From: Stentor roeselii
Lineage: Eukaryota; Ciliophora; Heterotrichea; Heterotrichida; Stentoridae
DNA: 64,000 nucleotides
NCBI GenBank assembly: GCA_006503475.1
Contig: RSEH01000265.1
Span: forward strand, 1 to 64,000
Direction of reading: 5' to 3'
Shown: one piece after another, positions 48,949 through 59,600 of the stretch
Position numbering within the stretch: the first letter of the stretch is position 1
Layout: each line of letters opens with the position of its first letter
Made by a program: the position numbers and the translations under genes
The notes under the pieces: model-generated
Told to the model about the DNA's origin: nothing
What the model saw: the letters and a program-made list of their open reading frames with translations, nothing else
The model's database searches: none

Positions 48949-49623
48949 CTAAATTTTAACCAAAAAAGTTGAATCACACGAATTGGTCTTCACAAGCTTA
49001 ATCTCAGCAGAAGTAAAACTCTTCACTATTTTATTTGCTTTACAAATCAATATCATTTGAGGAATCTCTAAAATAACTCCTGTCAAAATCCAAATTCCAA
49101 AAAAAACAGTTAAAAAGTCACTTGAATCGTTCAAAATTATTATTCCAGCAGTTATTCTAGTTAAAATAGCTCCAAAAATCATGAAACTATAAGGAACTAT
49201 TCTATCAGTATTCAGGTTTCTAATTGCAAAACATCCACAAACATCGAATAGAATTGAAAAAGGACTAAGAATCATTTTGATGAATGTTAAAATCAGTGTA
49301 AAATTAATGATTCTGATTGAAGAAACAAGTAATTTTTTATCTTTGATTGGAGAGATTCCTGAATAGTCAAAAGGTTTCTCATCTTTCAAGTCGTTGATAC
49401 CGTAAAAGTTTGAAATGCTGTGAAATTGACTATAAACTTGTTCAAGAATGTCTAAAGGGTGATTGAGTTCGGAAAACTCTTGAACAGGCATTATGAATAA
49501 AGATTCATCGGATAACTGCTTAGAATCTTCCTTTTTTGATGAGGTGCTTAGAATATTTAAATCTTTTTCTTCTTGGTTTTCTGGTAAGTCTTCAGAGAGA
49601 CTCATCGAAACAATAGGATTCAT
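48949..49623 (-). CDS. Three-pass membrane protein, copy B (224 aa)
   Basis: Shares MNPIVSMSLSEDLPENQEEK, the GINDLKDEKPFDYSG block and the three membrane segments with copy A, differing at scattered residues and at the C-terminus (ends CDSTFLVKI). I start at 49623, the ATG shared with copy A; the frame is open 15 codons further, but copy A does not share that extension. Both copies keep open frames, which suggests both are or were recently under constraint. Function unknown. Confidence 0.7.
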   Translation of the reverse strand: MNPIVSMSLSEDLPENQEEKDLNILSTSSKKEDSKQLSDESLFIMPVQEFSELNHPLDILEQVYSQFHSISNFYGINDLKDEKPFDYSGISPIKDKKLLVSSIRIINFTLILTFIKMILSPFSILFDVCGCFAIRNLNTDRIVPYSFMIFGAILTRITAGIIILNDSSDFLTVFFGIWILTGVILEIPQMILICKANKIVKSFTSAEIKLVKTNSCDSTFLVKI

Positions 49624-50109
49624 TATTATAATTTCAAAATTAAGATGAACAGTGCAGGAATTAACCAAGTTTAGCCATTTGAGTAGTTTAATTTCAAAAA
49701 TAAAGTAGTAATTTTTCAGAGCTAGGACAGGTTTTGATATTTAATTTAAGTCAATATTTATATATAAATAATACTCAGGGGTTTATATTTTAATGTATTT
49801 TTAAGTTCTGTATTATATTTAAGTATTCATCTAGATTACTTATCAAAATCTTTCTATATTCAAATTGAATAATATCTTAAAATTTACTGCTTTGATTTGT
49901 TTAGCTTTATTAAAATTAGTTTAAGTACTTAAATTTTTTGTTGAAAAACTTGTTGATATTATTATAGTCTTTAAGTTGATCAAAGTAAAAAATCTTCTTT
50001 TCAAAATCCGAATCTTGCTCTATCATCTAATCTTCACATTAAAATACTAACTAAATAATTTACCTATCATAAAATTATAAGTCAAAACTCTTAAATGATT
50101 CATATTTCA
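49624..50109. other. Flank of membrane-protein copy B
   Basis: Second copy of the duplicated flank described for 47900-48539, with small insertions and deletions. No gene. Confidence 0.6.
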
Positions 50110-50775
50110 CTATTTCAAGCTTCTTATCAGACATCTGGATAAGATCTGAATGCATATAACAACAATGAAAAATTGAACAAATTCCATAATTAATCTTAAA
50201 AGAATCCAAATATCAAGAACAATAGTGGCAGTAGTTCCAAGAATAAAAAGACAAAGCACCACTGCTATTCGAGCTAACATGAAAAAAAAGAGAAGATAAG
50301 AATACTATCTATGTACTCTTTATGCAATCTTTTAATATTAACACATCCACATATATCACTAGGAAAATTTGAGGAAAGAGAATCATTTTTATAATGGTGA
50401 GATAAAATCTCACTTTCACAAGATATATGCTTGAGGCTTTAATAATTAATTCTTTCTGTGAAGCGTCAAGTAATTAAAAGGTGGATCAGAATTAAGATCG
50501 TTAATTCCGTAGTACTCTAAAGCACTTGATTGGGAACTGTAGAGATGTTCTATAATATCCAAAGGATCTTTTTAACTTCTGAAATTTTTTCTCAAAGGAA
50601 TTATAAATACAGGTTGTACAAGATTGGTATTTTGGATACAAGAATTTTCGTTAGAAGGAGAGTTCAATATATTATTTAAGGATTTATATCTTTCAATGTT
50701 GTTAGATGACTCGCTTGCAATGATACTACCAGTAATTGTGAGACTCATAATATTTATAGTGAATCTTGAAATCAT
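50110..50775 (-). pseudogene. Older decayed copy of the three-pass membrane family
   Basis: From 50775 an open N-terminal piece (MISRFTINIMSLTITGSIIAS, IERYKSLNNIL, NLVQPVFIIPLRKNF) continues after a break into DPLDIIEHLYSSQSSALEYYGINDLNSDPPFNY, a clear match to LDILEQVYSQ..FYGINDLKDEKPFDY of copies A and B. Further left the membrane half survives in fragments (MILFPQIF, LARIAVVLCLFILG, LDIWILLRLIMEFVQF). Several frame breaks and stops. It is more divergent than A and B are from each other, so it predates their duplication. Confidence 0.65.
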
Positions 50776-52297
50776 ATTGTGATATCGATAATCACTGAAA
50801 TCAATAATATTTCCAGCTACCCTAACAAATTTATATAAAATAATCTCCTAATAATAAAAACTTTATGCTCCCAATAATTTCTATTCCTTAGCATATTTCA
50901 AATTACAATATTGTATATTACACTAAATTATTAATATTCTGCTTAGAATCATCTGGATTTTGAAACTTGCAATCAATATAAATTTTTCTATATTTTTTGA
51001 TAAGGATCTCAGTCAGTCCTCAGCATTCATTATTCTTATTTAGACTTCATTCATAATCAGTATTTGTTTTCTATCTTTTGTTATTCAATTAAAATACTAA
51101 AAATACCTTTCAGTTATAACTTCCAATTTAAAACTAGGCTTTTTATTTAACACTTGAAAATTTTTCATAGTCTCAGTAGAATCGTAGGTTTCAATCACAT
51201 TTGAATTATTTAGGTTAATACTTGTGCAACGGAAGCTTGAAAGTTTTTCGAAAATTTTTAAATTGTAGTTTCTTTAGTTTTGGATTAAAATTTTTATAAT
51301 TTCCACTGGCTTACTCTTTCAAGTTTAATAATCGCGAAAATTATACTCAAGAAAAGTACTAAAATGAAAACAAGTAGTAGGATTTATTATTATTCGATTT
51401 TTGAACTTTCTAAAAAATCATCAATTAACTCTGTAAAAACTTATAGATTTTTTTCAATTTCAAGTTTTTTCACCCTATTAACCTTCTATTAAAATAATTG
51501 AAGAGTCCAACTTAAAATTGAAAAAAATATGCACTTTCGACTAAAAATAATAAATTTTAGATGCACTGCTTGAAATTATTTAAATCAAACAAAAAATTGA
51601 AGCGTACTAGATTATAATTTGTTTTTTTTTTGAAAATTTATTCCCTATGAATATTAATCATCATAAAATATGATTGGGCATCATCTCTATTGTAAATAAA
51701 TAGTTTTTTCTGGTGGGTTTATATCTGAATTGCCTAAATTTACATTTAACTAATCAAACCATAATTTTTTTACATCAAGTCAATAGAGTAGGATATGATC
51801 TCTAAAATTATGTGATATGAATTTTACTTTGCAAGATTTTAACGAAGAATTTCGCTTGATTTGTTATCACACTAAAAATTGAAAATTTAAAAGCATATAC
51901 CTAATAAAAGAGAATTTTTGGTTTTTTTCTTTAATCTTAGCAATTTTTTTTAGAATTTTACTAATTTTGGATATTTTGTTTCTTATTTATCACCAATATA
52001 GTCTTGACTCATTCCAATTCTTGATATTTTATGAGAATTAGGTCGAGTATATATAAAAGATAATTTTTTTTTTGAGGGGCATAATACTTGAATTATTATA
52101 AAAATTTTAAAAAATGAATGAGGTTTAGGGTAAATCCAATGATATTTTAAGTCTATTTATCCAAAAATTTATAACTAGAATTAAATCATTTTATATAATA
52201 TTTTTCAACTATAGTAAATAACTCATCGAAATGAATAGTCAGATAAGATCAGATAAATCCATAACTGCCATAATATCTCTCCAGAAGCCCAATATAA
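50776..52297. other. Intergenic AT-rich stretch
   Basis: About 1.5 kb with no supported gene or RNA. A frame opening at 52231 overlaps the next gene in another phase and is treated as chance. Confidence 0.55.
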
Positions 52298-53101
52298 ATG
52301 TTACCAAAGACAGGGTTACAATGGATCAAGTGCATCCTAGAAATGCTAATTCTTCCGATATTCGGTTTAGTATCGTTTATCCTAAACTCAATTTCAAGTT
52401 TCCAAAACATAAACTCATTCAAAGACCGGCCAACATATGTATACAGTACCAAGCCATTCAAGCCAAAAGACGACCACGTCTACGTCTTAAGCGAGTCGAA
52501 TTGTTCAGCAGAGTTTTCCCAAGACTTAGTAGATTTCGTGAATGACTTAAAAACCGGTTATTACGTTTTCATGTTTGTTTTTTGCTTCATTTTCTGCATT
52601 TGCTGTTTCCTAGGCAGTAACTTTGTAAGAGTTTCGAAGTACTTAACAGATAAAACAGAAGGTTTGGCTAAAGTGAATCTGGTATCAACAGTCTTAAGTT
52701 ATCTTTCTTTTGTTTTTTCAGTTCCTTGTGTTTATGCCACGAAGGTCGATTATGATAAGTGCATTAAATACGAAGGGATTCTTAGTGGGTACATGAATAA
52801 TTCCATGATGCTTTTTTGTAACTTGGGCATGTGGGCTTTACTTGTTGTTGTTGCTTATTGTTGGGCGAGAAGGAATGAAAAAGTTAGACAATTTGAAAAA
52901 AATCCGCTTTTTAAAGTCGTTTTAGTCGTTATGGCTTTGTATATTTTTATGTTCTTGGTCATGGCATTAGTTGTCAAATTTGGGTCTTTATTGGAATTTC
53001 AACTTGGGTGGGATATCAGTCTTTGTATTGACTTGACTAGTGGATGTGTTGGTCTTAAATACAATGACTGGAATGTTGGAAAAGTTCAGGCGTTTAGTTA
53101 A
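52298..53101 (+). CDS. Five-pass membrane protein of unknown function (267 aa)
   Basis: Hydrophobic segments near residues 10-32 (CILEMLILPIFGLVSFIL), 85-110 (YYVFMFVFCFIFCICCFLG), 128-150, 170-192 (LFCNLGMWALLVVVAYCWA) and 205-230 (VVLVVMALYIFMFLVMALVV). The loop after the first holds PTYVYSTKPFKPKDDHVYV and a cysteine; the C-terminal loop has paired cysteines (CIDLTSGCVGLKY). No channel or transporter signature recognised. Confidence 0.7.
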   Translation: MLPKTGLQWIKCILEMLILPIFGLVSFILNSISSFQNINSFKDRPTYVYSTKPFKPKDDHVYVLSESNCSAEFSQDLVDFVNDLKTGYYVFMFVFCFIFCICCFLGSNFVRVSKYLTDKTEGLAKVNLVSTVLSYLSFVFSVPCVYATKVDYDKCIKYEGILSGYMNNSMMLFCNLGMWALLVVVAYCWARRNEKVRQFEKNPLFKVVLVVMALYIFMFLVMALVVKFGSLLEFQLGWDISLCIDLTSGCVGLKYNDWNVGKVQAFS

Positions 53102-53705
53102 GTTAGTTATTAGGTGATTTTTTGATGTTTTTTGGGGATTTTGATTTTTGTTGTAGGGTTTTGTTGGATGTTTTAAGAATTTTGATTTTTTTGGAAGTAG
53201 GGAATTTTTTGAACTTGGTTTGGAAGGTTTGACTTTTTCAAGATTTTTGAGGAATAAGCAGAAATTTAAGGTTTTTGGATTTATGATAAGAGATATTACT
53301 TTTTATTATCATTCATCATAAGGGACTCTTAATTTGTTTGTAATAAGAGTAGGCATTTGTAGTGCAGTGAGATGGGATTTAGTAGTTTTGGAAAAATTGA
53401 AGATATGTTGTAAATTTATCTAATGATTAATTTTCATTATCAAAAGTTCTATTAGTTAAGATATTTATAGAGATTAAATATATTCATTAAATCAATTTTT
53501 TAATAATGATGAATTAGTAGGAACTATCTTACATATTTTCAAATGACCATTTCTGATTAGTTTTATTACCATGACTAGCGATAATCTTCCATTATTTTTG
53601 CTCAGATAATCAATTGAATTTACTTTAAACTATTTTAGTCATTGAGCTAACTATAACATTCATCATCACTAATAGAAATAATCTAAATCTAATTATCTAT
53701 GATTT
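53102..53705. other. Intergenic between convergent genes
   Basis: About 600 bases, G+T-rich in the first 200 and then AT-rich. No feature recognised. Confidence 0.6.
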
Positions 53706-55922
53706 CTACTTAAGATAAATCGATATCTCATTCAGATTAATTCTGCAATTAGGGCAAATCTGATTATCCCTTGCACTATTAAACCATTCATTGATACATT
53801 CCTGATGAAAAACATGAATACAAGGTAAAGCCACTGCATCTTTCTCACTAATCTCTCCAAGGCAAATAGAGCAGGTAGGTTTTTCACCTTCATCTAAATC
53901 ATTAACTAAAAGATATTCAGAAGTCGGAAGAAATTGTCTTTTTTCTTTTTTTTCTATTAGAACTCGTTCTTGTTGATTGGGAGGAGCAGGTGAATTATAA
54001 GATCTATTCTTTAACCTTGTAAAAATATAATATGAAATAGAAAAAATAAAGGTAAGGCTGAATATTACTTACGAAATAAAACCAAATACTGAAAGTAAGA
54101 TTATTTGAAGTACTGATAGTTTAGTTTTAGATTTGTTGCTTGAGGAATTGGATTTTGTTTTTTCAGAATCTATGATGCACTGATCGCTCATTATTTCGTA
54201 TTTTTCAAAACATCCACTTTTGAACCAGTTTTTACATTCTTTAGAGCAATCATGACTGTAATATCCTTGTTGAAAATCGGAGTATTCGCAACCTGGACTG
54301 CAATAGGTTGAATTATCGCAGTATTTGAAACAGTCTGATGAGCATGATGATGGGCAATAACCTTGATCCATATGTAAGTAAAGACAACCATCACTACAAA
54401 ATATTTCATCGCATTTTTCGAGACAAGATTTTGAGCATTTTTTGTCACAATTACCCTGATACCAGTCCAAATAATAGCAGTCATCGCTACATTGTTTATG
54501 TACTGATTTGCAAACTTCAGCGCAACTTTCATTAAAAATTATATCAGCATAAGAACATCCAGGGCTACACCAAACACTTAAATCACAAAACTGTTCAAAG
54601 CAAGATTCACTGCAAAACTGAGAACAATTCCCATCCTTCATATCCATAAAAGAACACCCAGGACTACACCAAACATCCTTATCACAATACATCGAAAAGC
54701 ACGATTCATTACATTTTTCATCACATAGACCATTTTTCAAATCCTCAAGAAAGCATCCTTTCGAGCATATAGGACAATCAGTATCATTAAAACAAGAATC
54801 ATCACAAATTCCATCTCCAATTAAAAACTCAAGACAACCAGAAGTAAAAGCACAGTCAAGATGATCAAGTCCACATTCAGTTGAATTACATTCACTGTCA
54901 CATTTCTTATTGTTAAGTAGTTTATTAGTGCAATTTTCAGCACAAATTGAATAATCTGGGTAAACTTTAAAACTTTTCAAAAAAATTGCATCACAAAAAT
55001 CGTCAGTCCAGTAAAATGGGTTTTTGTTTATATCTATGAAGGCATCTCGGACTGAGTTAAATAAAGGCAAGTCTGAGAAGTCTTTGTTTTCTTCTAATTC
55101 AATTCCGAGTAAATCTTTGATGCAGGATGAGGAATAGTTGTATTGGCAGATATTGTAAAAATTTTCTATTTTTTCTATGAAGTTATCGTCAAATTGGGAA
55201 TTTTCGAAATATTTGTAGATTGAAATGGAATTTTTTAACTTTTGTTTACCAGTATTTATGTTGTGGGTCTCTAAACAGAGAATTTTTTTGTTATATTCTA
55301 AGCAATCTGTTTCAATTGAATGGATGTATTCATTGTTACTCTCGAAATAAGAAAGACCTAATTTATATATGATGTTTGAGGACTGGATCCGTGATCTACA
55401 ATTTTTAATTTTTTTGAAAACCAAAAAATCTAAATTATAATCTCCACTCAAAACAAAAGTAACTTTCAAATCCTGCCCATCATCAAAATTTCTAAAATCA
55501 TTAACATAACTTGCCCAAATCCTTTCATTTTCATACTCATTTAAATCCGAAATTCGATTTTTGTCAATTCCAATCACAGGAATTTTAACTTTAACTGAAA
55601 GTTCTCGATCAGCTGGAAGAATAGTATCAAGATCCGAGTTATAAAAAATGACCAACTTTGCACCTTGTTCTTGAGCAACTAAAGAAAGTTCTAAATAATT
55701 GCAATTTTCGACAGTTGAAAACAAAGCAAATGAATCTTGAAGGTCATCGTTTATGAAACATTTGTCAGCTTTAGGAAATTTTATTTTTCCGAAAACTTCG
55801 AATAGGCCTGGGTCTCCGAAGGTGCTTGGAACGTTGGGAATTGAAATTTCTTTTAAGGAAGACGGGGTGTAAAGTTTCAAGGTTGCTGAGATTTGACTGA
55901 AAAAGTTGAATAAATAGAACAT
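53706..55922 (-). CDS. PA-LNR-TM-RING membrane protein, paralogue (733 aa, one 15-nt intron)
   Basis: Signal peptide (MFYLFNFFSQISATLKL), PA-like domain ~35-150 (FALFSTVENCNYLELSLVAQEQGAKLVIFY ... VKIPVIGID), LNR-like unit (CAENCTNKLLNNKKCDSECNSTECGLDHLDC) near 335, about seven CSPGCSFMDMKDGNCS-type cysteine repeats, a transmembrane segment interrupted by the 15-nt intron at 54058-54072, and a C-terminal RING-H2. Here the RING is canonical: CSICLGEI, CIHVFHQEC and CPNC. Same layout as the 6628-8961 gene 45 kb away but well diverged in sequence, so an old duplication. Likely an endomembrane E3 ligase facing the cytosol; the luminal ligand is unknown. Confidence 0.88.
54058..54072 (-). other. 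15-nt intron in third RING paralogue
   Basis: GTAAGTAATATTCAG on the minus strand, phase 2, inside the transmembrane segment as in the other two family members. Retention gives TAA at once. Confidence 0.9.
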
Positions 55923-56629
55923 TTTTATTAGATGGTACTTTTGTAGGGTTTTTTAGAGAGTTCATTGATTTTAGGAAGGTTGAGATTAGGATTTTGGTTT
56001 GGGGTTGGAGTGATTTGGATGAAATTTAAATTGGATGTGATTTGAGATTTGATTATTTTAGTGATAGGATCAAATAATTTATTGAATATTAGAAGAGTTC
56101 TCTTTTAAATTATGAGAGTGATGAATGAATTAGGTTTTGATATACTTAGATTTATAATTTCAAGATTTTTATTGAAGAGAGTAAGATCATTAATGTTTAA
56201 CTATAGAATTTTTTTATTAGGTAGAGATGGATTTATATATGTAAAATAAACTGGGATTGAAATGTGAGGTTTTTCATTTTAACGAGGATTTACAATTATA
56301 TATATTTTCCAGTCGTAGATCCTACAATAATTATTTGATAATTAACTTGCTAGAGCTAGCCAACATTATAAGCTGATATTCTCAGAACTACTGATCCTAT
56401 CCCATCAGAGTTTGATTAATTCACTTATCAGATCTTTGCATAAGTATTGAAAATTATTCTCTTGTCTTCATAAAAAGTTTGAGAAATTCTTAGCAATAGA
56501 GATCAATATCTAAAAATTTCAGCAAATATGTTTTTAGTTATTTTTTCCGTATTTAAGTACTAATTAATACAAATAAATTATTAAAATATCTCTATAAACA
56601 TATAATCTAATACTAAAATTCTATTAATT
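55923..56629. other. Intergenic AT-rich stretch
   Basis: About 700 bases: the leader of the RING gene on the left and the 3' flank of the giant coiled-coil gene on the right. No gene seen. Confidence 0.6.
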
Positions 56630-59600
56630 CTAAGCAAAAGCTAAAATCTCTAAATCTTCTCTCAATTTCTTGTGATCCTCATTTAATTTCTGCATATTTT
56701 CCCTAATCCTCATAATATCTTCTTGCTCAGCTTCCCTATCCACCAGTCTTGAATTCAAAAACTCAAACTCCCTGATTTTTTGATGAGCATCAACGATTTC
56801 CTTTTGCAATCTTTTAATCTCATTCTCATAATTTTTCTCAGTAATGCTATTTTCAATTACTTTTTCCATATTCTTGATTTGAAGCAGGTCTTTTTCCTTA
56901 TTCCTATCAAATTCACTCTTAAGCCTAGAATATTCAATCTCAGTTTTTTTCAATTTTTCAGAAATTTCATAAATTTTACTTGAAAGTTCTGAATTATTCT
57001 TCATTAAAATACTGTTATTTCTCTCTAATCCAGCACCTGAACTTGACTCTTGCTTAGAAATTTTTTCGGAGTCTAAAAGATCTTTCGTTAATTTCAGACT
57101 TGTTTGAAGGTTTTGAAGTTTTCTTTGAAAATCTTCAGTTTCAGAGGTCAAGTTTTGATTTTGTGTGATTAATTCTTTGATTTTAATTGAGGTTGATGAT
57201 TGCAAAGAGAAAATTTCAGTTTTTAGAGACTCGATAACTGATTCGAATGTAGTTAGCGCGTTTTTTAAGTGATGACTGAAGAAGTCTATTTTGATAAATC
57301 CTTGAAGTGGTTCAGGGATTTCGAATTTTTTGTATTTTGAGAGTAATTCGAATGAAAATCTTAAAAGCTTGATAAGTTCTGAATTATCTTCTTTACTTAG
57401 TCCTGTTGGAGGAGAAGGTGAATGGTGGGGATCGATGCCGGTTTCATTGAGTTTTAGAAATTCCATTTCAAGATTTTGAGTGTAGGTTTTTACTACTTCT
57501 AGTTCTGACAGGTATTCTTCACATTCAGCTTTTAGAATAGATATTAAGTTCTCCTTTCTTTTAATATCAGAGTTCAATTTTTCATTCAACAAACTAATTT
57601 CTTTTTTTTCATTGTTAAGTGTTTTATAGATTTCATTAAATTGTTTAGTTTGTTTATTTTGTTCATTAATAGCATTCTCTAATTCTTTTTTTATATTTTC
57701 TTGAATTTTCATCTCTTCATCGATTTTTATTTTACAAGATGAATGCTCGGTTACCAAAACTTTAAGTTCAAAATTTTTGCTTTTCAAATCATCCCTAATC
57801 CTGTTATTTTCTTTGTCTAAATTATAATTTCTTTCATTTATTTCAGTGTTTTTATGTTCAAGTGCTAAAATTTTTGAATTTAAATCCTGTTCAATTTTTA
57901 GAAGTGATGTATTTGATGTTTCTAATTCATTTAATTTTCCTTGAAGTTGTGATTTATCTTGATTTAAGATTTTTAAAGAATTCTGAAATTCTTTTTCTTT
58001 AATAACCATTTTTTCACTAAAGTCAATTTTTAGTTCAGAGCATGTTTTTTCAATACTTGAAATAGTTTCATTCTTCTTAGCTATTTCTTGTTCATATTTC
58101 TCTATGCTTTCTTTTAAATCTTTTTTAGTTTGATTTATCACTGTTTTTAGTTGATTTATATCGTCCAGTTCTTTTAATTTTTCGTCTCTTGTATTTTTCA
58201 GGTCATTATTTTCTTTTTCTATCTTTAATCTTATTTGAAGTTGTTCATCAAGTTCTTTTAATTTTTTGTCTATCGTAGCTTTTAAGTCATTATTTTCTAT
58301 TTCTTTCATTAATTGTATTTGATTTTGATTCTCCAGTTCTTTTAAAATCGCATCTCTAGAATCTTTCAAATCAGAATTTTCTTTTTCTATCTCTGATTTT
58401 ATTAGAAGTTGTTCATCAAGTTGTTTGAATTGTTTGTCTATCGTAGCCTTCAAGTCATTATTTTCTTTTTCTTTCATCAATTGTAATTGATTTTGATTCT
58501 CCAGTTCTTTAAAAATTTCATCTCTAGAATCTTTCAAATCACGATTTTCTTTTTCTATTTCTGATTTTATTTGAAGTAGTTCATCAAGTTCTTTTAATTG
58601 TTTGTCTATCGTAGCTTTCAAGTCATTATTTTCTATTTCTTTCATCAATTGTATTTGATTTTGATTCTCCAGTTCTTTAACAATTTCATCTCTAGAATCT
58701 TTCAAATCACAATTTTCTTTTTCTATCTCTGATCTTATTTGAAGTTGTTCTTCAAGTTCTTTAAACTGATTGTTTATCTTAGTTTTCAAGTCATTATTTT
58801 CTTTTTCTATTATTGATTTTATTCGAAGCTGCTCTTCTAATTCTTTAAACTTTTCATCTATGATATTTTTCAAGTTTTTCTTTTCATTTTCTAATTCTAA
58901 ATTTATTTGAATTTGTTCGTCAAGTTTTTTTAATATGTCTTCTCTATTTTCACTCAAATCAATTTTTTCTTTTTCCATCTTTGATCTCATTTGATTTTGA
59001 TGGTCCTGCTCTTTTAATATTTTACCTTTAAGATCATTATTTTCTTTTTCAATACTTGATTTTATTTGATTTAAGTTTTCAAGCTCTTTTAATATTTTAT
59101 TTTTGTTAGTTTCTAATATATTTGTATTTTCTTGCAAATTATTACATCTTAGGGTTAATATATTTATTTTATCTTCGGAATCTTTTAATTGTTCAGTTAG
59201 TCCTTTTAATTGATTTTCCTTTTCTAGTAATTGATTTTCCTTTTCTAATAATTGATTTTCCTTTTCTAGTAATTGATTTTCTTTGTCTTGTAATTGAATT
59301 TGGAGATTTTTATTGATTTGAGTTAAATCATGGATTTTTTTATTTTCTTTTTCTAATATCTTAACATGTTTATCCTGCTCATCTAGTTTTTCTTTAATAA
59401 TTTTTAACTCTAATTGATACTCATCTGCTTTTCTACTTCTACTTTCTAAAATTTGCTTTTCTTTAAGTAAAAAGTCTTTTTCAGAAACTAATGAATTTAG
59501 GTAATCCTGAATCAAAGATATACTCGAAGTCAATTCATTAATTACATCATTTTTTGGAGATGAAGCAAGACCTTCTTTTGCATGAGGTAAAAATTTTTCA

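Noticed and set aside
52231-52545. Plus-strand frame at the start of the five-pass membrane gene
   Set aside because: Overlaps the membrane gene in another phase and has no recognisable content.
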